In this document: one piece after another, positions 18,202 to 26,408 of the stretch | Position numbering within the stretch: position 1 is the stretch's first letter | How the letters are laid out: every line of letters starts with the position of its first letter | DNA from: JAHFUS01 sp035689115 | GTDB lineage: Bacteria > Actinomycetota > Acidimicrobiia > Acidimicrobiales > GCA-2861595 | Length of the DNA stretch: 64,000 bases | Assembly (NCBI GenBank): GCA_035689115.1 | Contig: DASSMA010000064.1 | Location: forward strand, 274,898-338,897 | Direction: 5' to 3' | The notes under the pieces: model-generated | What the model was told of the DNA's origin: nothing | What the model saw: only the letters and a program-made list of their open reading frames with translations | Database searches by the model: none | Position numbers and translations under genes: made by a program

Positions 18202-19745
18202 CCGCCGTCGTGCTCGGCGTGGCCGACGCCGGCCTCAGCGCCTCGCTCCGCACCACGCTGTCGGAGATCGAGGGCGTCGAGGTGGGCCACGTGGCGACGT
18301 CCACGTCGGAGCTGGCCACCGCCGTCGACCGCCTGAAGCCGGGCGTCGTCTTCGTCCACGACCAGCTCGGGCCCGACCCCGTGTGGCCGCTCATCCGCGA
18401 CATCGGCTTCCGCCGCCCGGGCTGTGCCGTGCTCGTGATCGCTGCCGGCCCCGAGCCCGAGGTGTTCGCCCGGGCGCTCGAGGTGGGGGCGCGCGGCGTC
18501 GTCTCCGCCCCGGTCTCCTACGACGACATCCGCGCCCGCCTGGCCGGGGCCGCCGACTGGGCGGAGCAGATGCAGCGCCTGCTCCCCGGCACGGTCGGCG
18601 ACGACGGCCGGGGGAGCGTGGTCGTGTTCGCCGGCGGCAAGGGCGGCGTCGGCGCCACCACCATCGCCACGCACCTGGCGCTCGACGCCGTCCGCCTCCA
18701 GCCCGGCCGGCGAGTCTGCCTGGTGGACCTCGACCTCGAGAAGGGCGACGTCACGGGGCTGCTCGACGTCCGCCAGGGCCGCAGCATCGCCGACCTGGCG
18801 AAGGTCGCCGCCGACCTGTCGCCGTTCACCGTCCCCGACGCCGTCGTGAGCCACGAGAGCGGCCTGCACCTGCTGCTCACCCCCGCCGACGTCCGCGACG
18901 TGGAGGCGGTGAGCCTCGTCGCCGTCCGCCAGATCGTCAGCGTCCTGCGCAGCGAGTACGAGCTGGTGATCGTCGACGCCGGGTCGCACTGCACGCCGAT
19001 GCAGGCCACGCTCGTCGACCTGGCCGACGAGGTGGTGGCCGTGGCCACGCCCGACGTGCTGTGCCTGCGCTCGCTGCGCCGCCTGCTCTCCGCCTGGGAC
19101 ACGCTGGGCGTGCGGCGCGAGGCTGACGTCCGGGTCCTGCTCAACCGCGTCAGCCCCTCGGCCGTGTCGCCGGCCGACGTGGCCCGGATGGTGCACGCCA
19201 GGGTCATGGCGGCCACGTTGCCGGCCACCTACCGGCACCTGGAGCCGGCCGTCAACGCCCGCGACCCGCTGCTCGTGCGCGACAAGGAATGGGCCCTGGG
19301 CCTGGGAGCGGTGAGCCGGGAGCTCGAGCTGTGGTCGGGTCGCGTCAACGGCAACCACTACCCGGTGGCCGCCGGCGGCGCCCACCGCCGGGGCCGCTGG
19401 CGCTCGGCGTCCGGCTCGGTGAGCATCGAGACGGTGGGCCTCCTGCCGCTGGTGCTGGCCGCGGTCGTCCTGAGCTGGCAGGTCGTGCTGTTCGGCCTCA
19501 CCATGGTGTGGTCGGGCCACGCCGCCGGCGCCGGCGCCCGTGCCCTGTCGGTGGGCCGGGCCCCGGGCCCGGCCGCCCGCGGTGCGGTGCCGTCGTCGAT
19601 GGCCGGCGACGTCACCGTGACGCCTGAGGCGGCCGGTGCCACCGACACCGTCACCGTCACCGTGGCCACGCCCTTGCTGGCGCCGGGATTCGGGCGGCTC
19701 CCGCTCAAGGTCACGTCCACCCGTGCCGTGGTCGTGGAGCCGTGA
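18198..19745 (+). CDS. cpaE: CpaE-like ATPase fused to a TadE-like pseudopilin
   Basis: 515 residues in one uninterrupted frame. Residues 1-125 resemble a receiver-like CpaE N-domain. Residues 135-380 form a ParA/MinD-type ATPase with the deviant P-loop GGKGGVGATT, the VCLVDLDLEKGDVTG motif and LVIVDAGS. CpaE helps localise the pilus machinery. From about residue 404 a second module begins, SGSVSIETVGLLPLVLAAVV, a TadE-type processing site (Gly with Glu at +5) and hydrophobic helix, then a short beta domain. No stop separates the modules. Either this is a fusion or an internal GTG near 19360-19415 initiates a separate TadE. Confidence 0.85.
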   Translation: MTAVVLGVADAGLSASLRTTLSEIEGVEVGHVATSTSELATAVDRLKPGVVFVHDQLGPDPVWPLIRDIGFRRPGCAVLVIAAGPEPEVFARALEVGARGVVSAPVSYDDIRARLAGAADWAEQMQRLLPGTVGDDGRGSVVVFAGGKGGVGATTIATHLALDAVRLQPGRRVCLVDLDLEKGDVTGLLDVRQGRSIADLAKVAADLSPFTVPDAVVSHESGLHLLLTPADVRDVEAVSLVAVRQIVSVLRSEYELVIVDAGSHCTPMQATLVDLADEVVAVATPDVLCLRSLRRLLSAWDTLGVRREADVRVLLNRVSPSAVSPADVARMVHARVMAATLPATYRHLEPAVNARDPLLVRDKEWALGLGAVSRELELWSGRVNGNHYPVAAGGAHRRGRWRSASGSVSIETVGLLPLVLAAVVLSWQVVLFGLTMVWSGHAAGAGARALSVGRAPGPAARGAVPSSMAGDVTVTPEAAGATDTVTVTVATPLLAPGFGRLPLKVTSTRAVVVEP

Positions 19746-20071
19746 GGGCGGCGCGCGGGCAGGGCGGCGTGGCGTCCGTGGAGACGATCGCCCTGCTGCC
19801 GCTGCTGCTGGTGCTCGGCCTCCTCGTGCTCCAGGTGGCGGTCACGGTGTGGGCGGCCACGGGGGCCGATCTCGCCGCCCGGCAGGCGGCGCGGGCCAGG
19901 AGCCTCGGCCGCGACCCCCTCGTCGCCGCCCAGAGGGCCCTGCCCGGCGGCCTGTCGGTCGACGGCCTCACCCTCGTAGGAGGCAACTCCGGCGTCACCG
20001 TCCGGGTGGCCGTCCCCCGGGTGTCGCCCCTGCCGGCGTACACCATCTCCCGCAAGGTCGAGCTGCCGTGA
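19742..20071 (+). CDS. TadE-like pseudopilin
   Basis: 109 residues from GTG 19742, overlapping the previous stop. The N-terminus GGVASVETIALLPLLLVLGLLVLQVAV has the prepilin-like pattern (Gly, then Glu at +5, then a 20-residue hydrophobic helix) typical of TadE minor pilins. A short extracellular domain follows. It is closely similar in design to the TadE module at the end of the upstream fusion, so the two may form a heteromer at the pilus base or tip. It overlaps cpaF by GTGA. Confidence 0.85.
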   Translation: MRAARGQGGVASVETIALLPLLLVLGLLVLQVAVTVWAATGADLAARQAARARSLGRDPLVAAQRALPGGLSVDGLTLVGGNSGVTVRVAVPRVSPLPAYTISRKVELP

Positions 20072-21483
20072 CGCGGTGGTCGTACGAGGACTTCGAGTCC
20101 AAGGTCGACGCCGACCGGCCGGGAGCCCCGGGCACCGACGAGGCCGACGAGGTCCTCGTCGGCAGCCTCCGCCGGCTGCTGCTCGACGAGGTCGACGGCC
20201 ACGAACTGGCGGATCTCGACGCCGCCCAGCGGCGGGTCCGGCTCGAGCGCGTGCTCACACGTCTCATCTCGCGCGAGCGGGTCATCCTCACCGGCCGCCA
20301 GCGCAACGCCGTCGTGCGCCGGGTCGTCGACGAGGCGGTCGGGCTCGGCGTGCTGGAGCCCATCCTCGCCGACGAGACGGTGAGCGAGGTCATGATCAAC
20401 GGCTACCGCTCGCTCTACGTCGAGCGGGGCGGCCGTCTCGAGGAGGTGTCGTCGGGCTTCACCAGCGAGGAGCAGCTCCGCCAGACCATCGACCGCATCG
20501 TGTCCACCGTGAACCGCCGGGTCGACGAGTCGAGCCCCATGGTCGACGCCCGCATCCCGGCCGATGCGCGCATGCCGCGCGGGGCGCGGGTCAACGTCAT
20601 CCTGCCCCCGCTCTCGCTCAACGGGCCCACGGTCACCATCCGGCTGTTCCCCCGCCCCTACGGCCTCGAGGAGCTGATCGCGGCGCGCAGCCTCGACCAG
20701 CCCACCGCCGCGCTCCTGTCGGCCTGCGTGCGGACCCGCCTCAACGTGATCGTCTCGGGCGGCACCGCCTCGGGCAAGACCACGATGCTCAACGCCCTCT
20801 CGGCGTTCATCCCCGAGACCGAGCGCATCATCACCGTGGAGGACGCCGCGGAGCTCTCGCTCGAGCAGCAGCACACCGTCCGCCTCGAGACCCGGCCGCC
20901 CAACGTCGAGGGCCGGGGTTCGGTCACCGTGCGCGACCTGGTGCGCAACGCCCTGCGGATGCGTCCCGACCGCATCATCGTCGGCGAGGTCCGGGGCGGC
21001 GAGGCCCTCGACATGCTCCAGGCGATGCACACCGGCCACGAGGGCTCGCTGGCCACGGTGCACGCCAACAGCCCCGACGACGCCCTCTCCAGGCTGGAGA
21101 CGCTGGCGTCGATGAGCGACCTCCCCATCCCGTTCGAGGCGCTCCGCGAGCAGGTGAACAGCGCCGTCGACGTCGTGGTCCAGCTCCAGCGGGCGGCCGA
21201 CGGCACGCGCCGGGCGGTCGAGGTCGCCTACGTCACGTCGCGCCGCCGAGAGCCCTACGACCTGGTCACGCTGATGCACTTCGACGCCGACCTGGCGCGC
21301 TCGGAGCCGGGCAGCGGCGGCTTCGTGCGGCACCGGCTCCCGCAGGCCATCCTCGACCGCCTGGGCGACGCCTCCAGCGACGTGCTCGCCGCCTTCATGA
21401 AGGCCGACTCGACCCGGCGCACCAGGGCGGCCGCCCAGGCGCTGGGCGGACGGCGGGCCGCCACTCCGGGAGACGACGGGTGA
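20068..21483 (+). CDS. cpaF: Tad pilus ATPase CpaF/TadA
   Basis: 471 residues from GTG 20068. Secretion ATPase of the VirB11/TadA group that powers pilus assembly. The N-terminal domain (SEVMINGYRSLYVERGGRL) precedes Walker A GGTASGKTT near residue 232. IITVEDAAEL, the Asp box/Walker B region RPDRIIVGEVRGGEAL, and the His box GHEGSLATVHANS all follow. Every catalytic element is present, unlike the copy in Tad locus 2. Overlaps with both neighbours indicate a single polycistron. Confidence 0.95.
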   Translation: MTRWSYEDFESKVDADRPGAPGTDEADEVLVGSLRRLLLDEVDGHELADLDAAQRRVRLERVLTRLISRERVILTGRQRNAVVRRVVDEAVGLGVLEPILADETVSEVMINGYRSLYVERGGRLEEVSSGFTSEEQLRQTIDRIVSTVNRRVDESSPMVDARIPADARMPRGARVNVILPPLSLNGPTVTIRLFPRPYGLEELIAARSLDQPTAALLSACVRTRLNVIVSGGTASGKTTMLNALSAFIPETERIITVEDAAELSLEQQHTVRLETRPPNVEGRGSVTVRDLVRNALRMRPDRIIVGEVRGGEALDMLQAMHTGHEGSLATVHANSPDDALSRLETLASMSDLPIPFEALREQVNSAVDVVVQLQRAADGTRRAVEVAYVTSRRREPYDLVTLMHFDADLARSEPGSGGFVRHRLPQAILDRLGDASSDVLAAFMKADSTRRTRAAAQALGGRRAATPGDDG

Positions 21484-22397
21484 TCGGCCTCATCCTCGCC
21501 GGCTGCCTCCTGTCGTCCGCCCTGTTCGTCCGCGGGGCGGCCGATCTGATCGCCGGCGCCGCCAGCCGGCGGGCATGGATGGTCTCGCTGGCCGACGACG
21601 AGCCCACGCCGGCGTCGCGCCTCGCCCGTCTCGACCGCGCCTTCCGCCGCACGGCGCCCGGCGCCCGCCTCTCGCAGGAGATGGTGCTGGCCGGCTCCGA
21701 CCACCTCCCCGTGGTCGTGTTCGCCTGCGCGGCGGGCGGCGGGCTGGTGGCCGCCTACTTCCTCTGGGTCGCCCTGGCGCCCGTCTTCGCCGTCGCCGGA
21801 CTGCTCGCCGCCTTCGCCGGCGTGCGCGGCTACCTGGGCCGCGGCCGCAACCGCCGCCAGGAGGCGTTCATCGCCCAGATGCCCCAGCTGGCGCGCGTGC
21901 TGGCCAACGCCCTGGATGCCGGCCGGTCCATCACCAGCTCGGTCGCCATCGCCGGCGAGGCGCTGGAGGACCCGGCCGGCTCGGAGATGCGCCGCGTCGC
22001 CAACCGCCTGCGGGTCGACGCCAGCGTCGAGGCGGCCCTGAACGAGCTGCGCCACCGGCTCCCGTCGCGCGAGGTCGCCGTCCTGGTATCGACGCTGGTC
22101 ATCTCGGCCCGCAGCGGCGGCGCCCTCGTCGCGTCCCTGCGGGAGATCGCCGCCACCCTCGAGGACCGCAAGGAGGTCCGGCGCGAGGTGCGCACCACCC
22201 TTGCCCAGGCCCTGTTCACCGGGTACGTCGTGGTCGCCATGGGGTTCGGGATGCTGTTCATGCTCAACGCCATGCGGCCCGGAACGGTCCGGGCCATGAC
22301 CGGGAACCTGCTCGGCCAGGCCGCGCTGGTGGTGGCAATAGGCCTGTTCGGTCTGGGGCTCCTGGCCATCCGACGCATCACCAGCATCGAACCGTGA
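21480..22397 (+). CDS. tadB: Tad inner-membrane platform protein TadB
   Basis: 305 residues from GTG 21480. It has an N-terminal helix, a pair of helices around HLPVVVFACAAGGGLVAAYFLWVAL, a GspF/T2SSF domain (residues 125-240, containing QMPQLARVLANALDAGRSITSS) and two C-terminal membrane helices. TadB and TadC form the membrane platform under the CpaF ATPase. Overlaps cpaF by GTGA. Unlike the rest of the operon, it is separated from tadC by a 247-bp structured repeat. Confidence 0.9.
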   Translation: MIGLILAGCLLSSALFVRGAADLIAGAASRRAWMVSLADDEPTPASRLARLDRAFRRTAPGARLSQEMVLAGSDHLPVVVFACAAGGGLVAAYFLWVALAPVFAVAGLLAAFAGVRGYLGRGRNRRQEAFIAQMPQLARVLANALDAGRSITSSVAIAGEALEDPAGSEMRRVANRLRVDASVEAALNELRHRLPSREVAVLVSTLVISARSGGALVASLREIAATLEDRKEVRREVRTTLAQALFTGYVVVAMGFGMLFMLNAMRPGTVRAMTGNLLGQAALVVAIGLFGLGLLAIRRITSIEP

Positions 22398-22644
22398 CGG
22401 TCGCCTCGCAAGCGGAGCTTGCTCGGCGAGTTGGTCGTGCCGCCATCCGGGCCCGTGGTCCCGCCTGCGGCTCGCTCGGCGCTTCGTCGGCTCGCAGGCT
22501 GCCGACCGGCTCCGCCGGATCGGCGGCCGTTCTGTGGGTGGCTGTGCCCCCCGCACCCCCCGTGCCGCCAGCCGTGGAGGCCGCCTGCGGCGGCCAGGGA
22601 CGGCCGGCGGCAATTCTCTCGCTCCGGAGCGTTCGGGGTGGGCG
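22398..22644 (+). repeat. structured intergenic repeat between tadB and tadC (locus 1)
   Basis: This gap holds a palindrome GCAAGC-GGA-GCTTGC followed by TCGGCGAGTTGGTCGTGCCG, and about 110 bp in, GCCGACCGGC-TCC-GCCGGATCGGC. The same two blocks in the same order occur in the tadB-tadC gap of locus 2 (41442-41609, minus strand), and the first block recurs between menB and menA. No credible coding region is seen. Its position inside an operon otherwise built of 4-nt overlaps suggests an attenuator or processing site, or an inserted palindromic repeat. Confidence 0.7.
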
Positions 22645-23541
22645 GTGATCGCGCTCCTGCTCGGCCTGGCCGCGATGGCGTCGGTGCTCTTCTGCCTTTC
22701 GGGTGTCCGAGCCTTGCGGGGGGACCCGCTGGCCCAGCTGCCGGTGGCCGACCTCCTGGTAGCCGGCACCGGCGAGCGCCGGCCGCGAGGCGCGGTCCTC
22801 GACACGCTGGCCGGCCGGTTGACACCGTCGGTGCAGCGGGCGCTCGGGCCGGCGTGGACGGCTCGGCTCCAGCGCCAGATCGACCTGGCGGGGCGGCCGG
22901 AGGGCCTCACGGTGGACGCCCTCCTGGGCCGGTTCGTGCGATGGGCGTTGCTCGTCAGCCCGGCTGCGCTCCTCTTCCTCGTCCGCGCCAACGTCGTGGG
23001 CCTCGTCGTCGTGGTGGTCGTCGTCACCATCATGCCGCTGGCCCGCCTGGCCCGGGCACGCCGCCTCCGGCGGGAGCGCATCGAGCGCGACCTGCCCGAC
23101 TTCCTCGACATCCTCGCCGTCACCGTCACCGCTGGGGCCGCCCTGGAGTGGGCCCTCGGCCGCGTGGCCGAGTGTTACAGCGGCCCGCTGGCCGACGAGA
23201 TCCGGATCACCCTCGACCAGCTGGCCACCGGCGCCTCCCGTCGGCTGGCCTTCGAGAACCTCCGCCGGCGCACCGACTCCGAAGCCGTCGCCGAGTTCGT
23301 CACCGCCTTCCTCCAGTCCCAGGAGCTGGGGGCCCCGCTGGCCGAGACGCTCAACCTGATCGCCGCCGACATGCGGCGGGCCAGCGCCCAGCGCATGCGG
23401 CACCGCGCCGCCCGCGCCGCGCCGCGCGTCACCCTGGTCACCTCCATGGTCCTGGTGCCGGGCGCCCTGATCCTCGTCTCCGTCGGGCTCCTCCTCGGCA
23501 GCAGCATCGACTTCGGGTCCCTCTTCCGGGGGGTCCAGTGA
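22645..23541 (+). CDS. tadC: Tad inner-membrane platform protein TadC
   Basis: 298 residues from GTG 22645. Membrane helices lie near the N-terminus (VIALLLGLAAMASVLFCLSGV), in the middle (LVRANVVGLVVVVVVVTIMP) and at the C-terminus (VTLVTSMVLVPGALILVSVGLLL). Between the last two is the T2SSF domain (RDLPDFLDILAVTVTAGAALEWAL). It partners TadB. The stop overlaps the histidine kinase start by GTGA, which ties pilus assembly and signalling genes into one transcript. Confidence 0.9.
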   Translation: MIALLLGLAAMASVLFCLSGVRALRGDPLAQLPVADLLVAGTGERRPRGAVLDTLAGRLTPSVQRALGPAWTARLQRQIDLAGRPEGLTVDALLGRFVRWALLVSPAALLFLVRANVVGLVVVVVVVTIMPLARLARARRLRRERIERDLPDFLDILAVTVTAGAALEWALGRVAECYSGPLADEIRITLDQLATGASRRLAFENLRRRTDSEAVAEFVTAFLQSQELGAPLAETLNLIAADMRRASAQRMRHRAARAAPRVTLVTSMVLVPGALILVSVGLLLGSSIDFGSLFRGVQ

Positions 23542-24737
23542 CGGCCGCGCGCCGGCGCTCGCTGGTGGCGCCGCTCGTTACCGTGGCCCTCGTCGTGCGG
23601 CTGGTGACGCTGGCCATCGGCATGTACGGCCTGGTCGGCCGCCCGCTCACGGTGCAGGCGTTCGTGGCCGTCATCCTGCTGGCCGGCACGAGCATCGTCG
23701 GCCTCCTCCACCGGCGCGCCCTCGACGTGGTGTTGGCCCATCCCGGCATCGCCATGGTCGACGTGCTGCTGGTCCTCGGCGTGCTGATCGTGCTCGGCGT
23801 GGGCAGCCCGCTGATCCTCGCCACCCTGTCCACCGCCCTCCTGGTCGGCGTCCTCTTCCCCGCCCGCGTGGCGATGCTGCTCGGGTTCTGCCTGGCCTGC
23901 GGCTACATCGGCGTGCTCGACCCCGGCCGGGGGAACACCTCGGTCGACGGCGACAGCTTCCTGCTCGTGGTGGGCGTCCCGGTGATGTACGCCTGCCTGG
24001 TGGCCATCGGGCAGTCGTTCCGGTGGATCTCCAGCCGCCAGGCGGTCGCCGAGGCGGCGCTCCGCGAGGCGGCCGAGGCGGCCGCCGCCGCCGACGAACG
24101 GGCGCGGCTGGCGAGGGAGATGCACGACTCGTTCGCCAAGACCCTCCAGGGCATCGCCCTCGGCTGCACCGCCCTGGTGGCGTGGATCGAGCGCGATACC
24201 GAGGAGGCGACGAGCCAGGCCCGGGCCCTCGGGGCGGCCGCCGAGCAGGCGGTGCGCGAAGCGCGCGACCTGCTCTGCGACCTCCGCCGCGACCGGCCGC
24301 AGGAACCGTTCCTCGACGTCCTCACCGCCACCTGCGAGGTCTGGGCCGCGGAGGAAGGGATGCGCTGCGCCGTCGAGGCGCCCGGGTCGCTGCCCGACCC
24401 GCCGGCGCGCGTGCGCTACCAGCTGCTGGCCGCCACCGGCGAGGCCCTCCAGAACGTGGCCCGCCACGCCGCTGCCCGAAGCGTCAGCGTCTTCGTCGAC
24501 ACCGACGACACCGACGTCGTGCTGCGGATCGCCGACGACGGCCGGGGCTTCGACCCCGACGTCATCCCCGAGCGCGAGCACGAGGGCCACTTCGGTCTCC
24601 GGGGGATCAGCGAGCGCCTGGCCGACGTGGGTGGCAGCGCGTCCGTGATCTCGCAGCCGGGGGCCGGCACCACCGTCACCATGCGCACGCCCCTCGGCGC
24701 GCGCCGGGAGGAGAGCTATGCCGGACGCCTTCGTTGA
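23538..24737 (+). CDS. membrane sensor histidine kinase, HisKA_3 type
   Basis: 399 residues from GTG 23538. About five hydrophobic helices fill residues 10-170 with no large external loop, so a membrane-embedded or envelope signal is likely. The dimerisation/phosphoacceptor helix ARLAREMHDSFAKTLQG carries the His near residue 196. The HATPase domain has the N box (ALQNVARHAAARS), DDGRGFDP and GLRGISERL. This is the NarL-type partner architecture. The last 20 nt overlap the response regulator, a strong sign of a cognate pair. It sits between tadC and the pilin gene, so pilus control is the obvious inference. Confidence 0.92.
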   Translation: MTAARRRSLVAPLVTVALVVRLVTLAIGMYGLVGRPLTVQAFVAVILLAGTSIVGLLHRRALDVVLAHPGIAMVDVLLVLGVLIVLGVGSPLILATLSTALLVGVLFPARVAMLLGFCLACGYIGVLDPGRGNTSVDGDSFLLVVGVPVMYACLVAIGQSFRWISSRQAVAEAALREAAEAAAAADERARLAREMHDSFAKTLQGIALGCTALVAWIERDTEEATSQARALGAAAEQAVREARDLLCDLRRDRPQEPFLDVLTATCEVWAAEEGMRCAVEAPGSLPDPPARVRYQLLAATGEALQNVARHAAARSVSVFVDTDDTDVVLRIADDGRGFDPDVIPEREHEGHFGLRGISERLADVGGSASVISQPGAGTTVTMRTPLGARREESYAGRLR

Positions 24738-25410
24738 CGCCCCGCCGGCGGAGGCCGGCACCGAGGAGGTCTCGGTCCTGATCGTCGACGACAGCGGGGT
24801 GATCCGCCACGGCCTGCGCGCCCTGCTGGGCGCCACGGCCCTGCTGCGGGTGGTGGGCGAGGCCTCGAACGGGCAGCAGGCCCTGGCGCTGGCCCGCGAG
24901 CTGCGGCCCGACGTCGTGCTCCTCGACGTGAAGCTCGGTCCGCCGCCCGACGGCGTGGAGGTGGCCCGGGAGCTGTCGGGGAGTGCGCGGGTCCTGATGC
25001 TCACGTTCAGCGACGAGCCGGCGACGATCCGCGAGGCGCTCGCCGCCGGCGCCGCCGGCTACCTGGTCCACGGCCACTTCGACGCCGCCGACCTGGCTGC
25101 CAGCGTCCTCGGTGCGGCGCGCGGCACGGCCGTCTTCTCGCCCCAGGTCGTGGCCGAGCTGCGGTCGTCGCTCGCCGCCGCGCCTGCGCCGCTCGCCCGC
25201 CAGTCCGGCCACGGCCTCACCGACCGCGAGCTGGAGATCATGGACCTCATCGCCGCCGGCCTCACCAACACCGAGATCGCCGCCCGGTCCTACCTGGCGG
25301 TCAAGACGGTGCGCAACCACGTCAACCACATCTTCGCCAAGCTCCATGTCACCACGCGCGCCGAGGCCGTCTCGCTGTGGCTGGGCGGCCGGTCCGGCCC
25401 GGACTCGTGA
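24718..25410 (+). CDS. LuxR/NarL-family response regulator
   Basis: 230 residues from ATG 24718. Receiver domain residues 18-140 with the acidic pocket at VLIVDDS and phosphoacceptor Asp in VVLLDVKLG. The C-terminal LuxR helix-turn-helix reads GLTDRELEIMDLIAAGLTNTEIA. It overlaps the kinase gene by 20 nt. Tandem TGGGCCCA boxes begin 13 nt after its stop and precede the pilin gene, so it is a natural candidate for the factor that binds them. That link is inference. Confidence 0.93.
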   Translation: MPDAFVDAPPAEAGTEEVSVLIVDDSGVIRHGLRALLGATALLRVVGEASNGQQALALARELRPDVVLLDVKLGPPPDGVEVARELSGSARVLMLTFSDEPATIREALAAGAAGYLVHGHFDAADLAASVLGAARGTAVFSPQVVAELRSSLAAAPAPLARQSGHGLTDRELEIMDLIAAGLTNTEIAARSYLAVKTVRNHVNHIFAKLHVTTRAEAVSLWLGGRSGPDS

Positions 25411-25422
25411 CGCGCCGCGGCG

Positions 25423-25465
25423 TGGGTCACGCGTGGGCCCAGGATGGGCCCGGGAACGGGACCCG
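25423..25465 (+). promoter_or_regulatory. tandem TGGGCCC boxes upstream of the Flp pilin gene
   Basis: Boxes TGGGTCAC (25423), TGGGCCCA (25434), TGGGCCCG (25445) and CGGGACCCG (25457) start 11, 11 and 12 bp apart. They end 72 nt before the pilin ATG. This helical-period tandem arrangement matches that before 16653 and suggests cooperative binding of one regulator. An internal promoter here would let the pilin be expressed above the assembly genes. Confidence 0.7.
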
Positions 25466-25536
25466 GGGCCGTCGCCGCCCGGCGAGGCGATCCGTACCCT
25501 TCGCCGTGTTCCCCGGAATCGGCAAGGAGAGCCCCG

Positions 25537-25752
25537 ATGACCCAGCTGTACGTGACGCTGCGGATCCTGCTCCTGGAGGCCACCGCTCGCGCTCGGCGCG
25601 ACGAGCGAGGCCAGAGCACCCTCGAGTACCTGGGCATGGTCGGCGTTGCCGTGCTCCTCGTCCTGGCCGTGATGGCCGTCGTGGGCGACCTGCCCTTCGG
25701 CAAGTTCTTCAACGACGCCATCACCAAGATCAAGGCCGGGGCCGGCATGTGA
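25537..25752 (+). CDS. flp: Flp-type major pilin (Tad locus 1)
   Basis: 71 residues from ATG 25537 with AAGGAGA at 25524-25530. The leader ends ARRDERG and processing is expected before QSTLEYLGMVGVAVLLVLAVMAVVG. It has the class III signature of Gly followed by Glu at +5 and Tyr at +6, then a hydrophobic helix, and a short charged tail. A TadV/CpaA prepilin peptidase would be needed but none is in the window. It overlaps the TadG-like gene by 4 nt. Confidence 0.92.
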   Translation: MTQLYVTLRILLLEATARARRDERGQSTLEYLGMVGVAVLLVLAVMAVVGDLPFGKFFNDAITKIKAGAGM

Positions 25753-26408
25753 CGGCCCTGCGGCGGGGCCAGGATGGCCAGGTCGTCACCGCGGTGGTGG
25801 TGATGACCCTCGGCTGCGTCCTCGCCGTGGTGCTGAACCGGATGGTCCCGCTGGGCGGGGCCACCGACGAGGCCGGCCAGGCGTCCAACGCCGCCGACGC
25901 CGCCGCCCTGGGCGCGGCGGCGTCGGCCCGGGAGTGGCTCCTCGCCCGCTTCGCCGTCCTCCGGTTCGAAGATCTCGACGGCCTCGGGCGGGGCGGCACC
26001 TGTAGCATCGGCCGGGCCGGCGCCGATGCGTATGCCGCACGCAACGGCGCTCGGGTCACGTCCTACTGCTACGACGCCGGGAGGAACCGGATCGACGTGG
26101 AGGTGCAGATGCGCAGCACAGCCGTCGTGGGCCCGCGTGCGCAGGCGGCCAGCGCCGCCTCGCTCGGCCTCGACCTGCGCTCGTGCGCCCGCCGGGACGA
26201 CCCGGCGCCCACCACCACGACGGCGGTCACCACCCTGCCGCCGCCGCCGCCTCCTCCTGCTGCGCCACCGGCGCCTGCGTACCCGCCGGGCACCGAGCTT
26301 CGCTGCGCCGGCACCGTGCTGGGTTTCGCCGTCGCTCCCGATGGCAGGGTCACCCTCACGCCCCCCGGGCGCCTGGCCGGCCTGCTGGTCCCCCGCCTGG
26401 TGGGATGA
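25749..26408 (+). CDS. TadG-like pilus-associated protein with proline-rich tail
   Basis: 219 residues from GTG 25749. The N-terminus GQDGQVVTAVVVMTLGCVLAVVLNRM is a TadE/G-like membrane anchor, followed by an Ala-rich helix (EAGQASNAADAAALGAAASA) and a small domain with cysteines near residues 79, 97 and 145. A Thr run and eight consecutive prolines (residues 153-175), which may span the cell wall, precede a C-terminal beta segment. Overlaps pilin and OmpA genes by 4 nt each. Confidence 0.78.
   Translation: MTALRRGQDGQVVTAVVVMTLGCVLAVVLNRMVPLGGATDEAGQASNAADAAALGAAASAREWLLARFAVLRFEDLDGLGRGGTCSIGRAGADAYAARNGARVTSYCYDAGRNRIDVEVQMRSTAVVGPRAQAASAASLGLDLRSCARRDDPAPTTTTAVTTLPPPPPPPAAPPAPAYPPGTELRCAGTVLGFAVAPDGRVTLTPPGRLAGLLVPRLVG

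Noticed and set aside
16626..19745. A single 1039-codon open frame spanning two genes
   Set aside because: The middle part is out of frame with the clear cpaB gene at 17467-18201. It is a GC-rich shadow joining a frameshifted gene to cpaE.
22398..22644. CRISPR or tandem repeat array in the tadB-tadC gap
   Set aside because: There are no regularly spaced identical repeats, only palindromes shared with two other gaps. No CRISPR array was seen anywhere in the window.
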